Below, piece after piece: positions 6,091 through 7,027 of a DNA stretch of 7,027 nt (position 1 is the first letter of the stretch; every line of letters starts with the position of its first letter). Source of the stretch: Methylophaga sp. GTDB taxonomy: Bacteria; Pseudomonadota; Gammaproteobacteria; Nitrosococcales; Methylophagaceae. The notes under the pieces are model-generated. The model was given only the letters and a program-made list of their open reading frames with translations, was not told where the DNA came from and made no database searches. Position numbers and translations under genes: made by a program. The DNA is taken from contig JABURN010000209.1 of NCBI GenBank assembly GCA_014762585.1, positions 1 through 7,027 on the forward strand, written 5' to 3'.

Positions 6091-6441
6091 TTAAATGATA
6101 TCCAGCACAGATTCAGGCGGCCGGCCGAGACGGGCCTGGTTGTTATTAATCACGATAGGGCGTTCAATCAGTTTGGGGTGTTTGACCATCGCGTCAATCA
6201 ACGCATCCTCACTCAGGCTGGGATCTTTCAGGTTCAGTGCTTTGTAATCGTCTTCCCCCTTGCGTAGTAAATCACGTGCAGAGATGCCCAGTTTTTGCAG
6301 AATCGCTTTCAGTTCAGTGGCGCTCGGTGGGGTGTCGAGATATTTGATGACTTCAGGTTCAATGCCTTTTTCCTCCAGCAGGGCCAGCGTCTGTCTGGAT
6401 TTGCTGCAGCGCGGGTTATGAAGAATCTGAATATCGCTCAT
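6091..6441 (-). CDS. arsC: ArsC-family glutaredoxin-dependent arsenate reductase (YfgD type)
   Basis: This 116-residue thioredoxin-fold protein belongs to the ArsC family. The catalytic cysteine sits in HNPRCSKSR (Cys12), and the three arginines known for plasmid R773 ArsC are at identical positions: Arg60, Arg94 (ERPIV) and Arg107 (LGRPPE). The sequence is closest in my memory to E. coli YfgD, a chromosomal member whose arsenate activity is less certain than that of plasmid ArsC. No arsB or arsR is nearby, so a general redox role is as likely as arsenate resistance. The frame is open upstream to 6525, but ATG at 6441 is chosen because the HNPRC motif follows at the usual distance, GGAG lies 8 bases upstream and the ATG overlaps the lapB stop (ATGA). 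Confidence 0.92.
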   Translation of the reverse strand: MSDIQILHNPRCSKSRQTLALLEEKGIEPEVIKYLDTPPSATELKAILQKLGISARDLLRKGEDDYKALNLKDPSLSEDALIDAMVKHPKLIERPIVINNNQARLGRPPESVLDII

Positions 6442-7027
6442 CGAGTTGGCTCCAATAATTTTTCTAATGCAGATAGATGAATTTCGACAGGGCGAATAGT
6501 GCCCCATTGCGAACAGCCCGGACACTGCCAGTGCATGGTGCGCCCTGAGAAGCCGCAGTTTTTGCAGGTGTAACGGTCACCCTTGTGGATCAAGGCGGTA
6601 GTGACTTCCTTGATCAAAGGGATTAACACCTGATGATTGTCTTCGCCGAGCATGATTAATTGATGCAGACCTTCCACCGAAGGATGCTGATAAAGCTCGC
6701 GATAGAGGAATTGCTGCGCAGCCTGATTGCCCTGTTGTTTGCGGATCAGACGGGTTAATAACAGCCGCGCGGAAGTCAGGTTGGGATGCCGCTCAAGCAG
6801 GCTTTGCAACCAGTCCCGGAACAGATGCATATGACCGGTGTGCTCATAGCAGCGCTCCAGAAGTGGCAAAGCCTCTGACAGGAAAAAGTGGTTTTGCTGC
6901 TCAATCTGCTGCAGGACCCGGATGGCTTTGCGGTATTGGCCCGCATGAATCAGCATTTTGCCTTCCAGCAGGCTGGCACGCACGCAGTTGGGGTCGAAGT
7001 GATGGGCACTGCGCAACAGACCATCGC
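6438..7027 (-). CDS. lapB: Lipopolysaccharide assembly protein B, C-terminal half (cut by right edge)
   Basis: The visible 195 residues end in a rubredoxin-like zinc/iron knuckle, YTCKNCGFSGRTMHWQCPGC, with two CxxC pairs, preceded by TPR-like helical repeats (DPNCVRASLLEGKMLIHAGQ near the start of the visible part, then LLERCYEHTG). This architecture is LapB (YciM), an inner-membrane-anchored cytoplasmic protein that, with FtsH, controls LpxC breakdown and so balances LPS against phospholipid synthesis. The reading frame continues through the right edge; the N-terminal anchor and first TPRs (the family is about 390 residues) lie outside. Its TGA overlaps the ATG of arsC, so the two are translationally coupled. 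Identification is firm from the TPR plus rubredoxin layout. Confidence 0.94.
   Translation of the reverse strand, partial: DGLLRSAHHFDPNCVRASLLEGKMLIHAGQYRKAIRVLQQIEQQNHFFLSEALPLLERCYEHTGHMHLFRDWLQSLLERHPNLTSARLLLTRLIRKQQGNQAAQQFLYRELYQHPSVEGLHQLIMLGEDNHQVLIPLIKEVTTALIHKGDRYTCKNCGFSGRTMHWQCPGCSQWGTIRPVEIHLSALEKLLEPTR

Noticed and set aside
6442..6525. 28-residue N-terminal extension of arsC
   Set aside because: It overlaps the lapB coding end, and the ArsC family starts just before the HNPRC motif; ATG 6441 has a good ribosome site.

Overview
All genes in this window lie on the minus strand: nine protein genes and one tRNA that are complete or start here, plus one protein gene cut at each edge. 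None of the sequence looks like a phage, transposon or CRISPR array. The gene content points to a gammaproteobacterium: LapB with a rubredoxin-like C-terminus, a YfgD-type ArsC followed by WrbA and a DUF2069 protein, and a BirA-CoaX pair with an ATGA overlap. I cannot name the genus; base composition is near 50% GC by eye.

Reading along the direction of transcription (high to low coordinates). (1) About 7027-5126: the 3' part of lapB (LPS assembly control), then a small ArsC-like reductase (yfgD), wrbA and a DUF2069 membrane protein. They overlap by 4 bp (ATGA), are 3 bp apart, then overlap by 4 bp again, so they are probably one transcript. (2) 5089-4862: a 75-residue protein built almost only from the terminal helices typical of flagellar rod/hook proteins. 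(3) 4773-2987: birA, which lacks the N-terminal DNA-binding domain, and coaX (type III pantothenate kinase), which has an unusual lysine-rich C-terminal tail of about 80 residues; tRNA-Ser(GGA) follows immediately (2966-2876).

(4) 2789-1: the most interesting part. A one-domain ModE-type regulator (no molybdate-sensing domain) is followed by a protein resembling the N-terminal kinase and ferredoxin-like domains of archaeal TiaS, then a small polytopic membrane protein resembling ECF-transporter S components, then a TonB-dependent outer-membrane receptor cut by the left edge. Two 24-bp palindromes with the layout of ModE operators are present (CGTTATAT-N8-ATACAACG and CGTTATAT-N8-CTATAACG on the plus strand). 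One lies in the promoter region of the TiaS-like gene, the other inside codons 13-20 of the receptor gene.

My reading is that these four genes form a ModE-controlled uptake module for molybdenum, tungsten or a chelated form of them: TonB receptor in the outer membrane, S-like protein in the inner membrane, and a cytoplasmic kinase-like protein of unknown role. The operators and protein families are visible in the sequence. The substrate and the joint function are inference.
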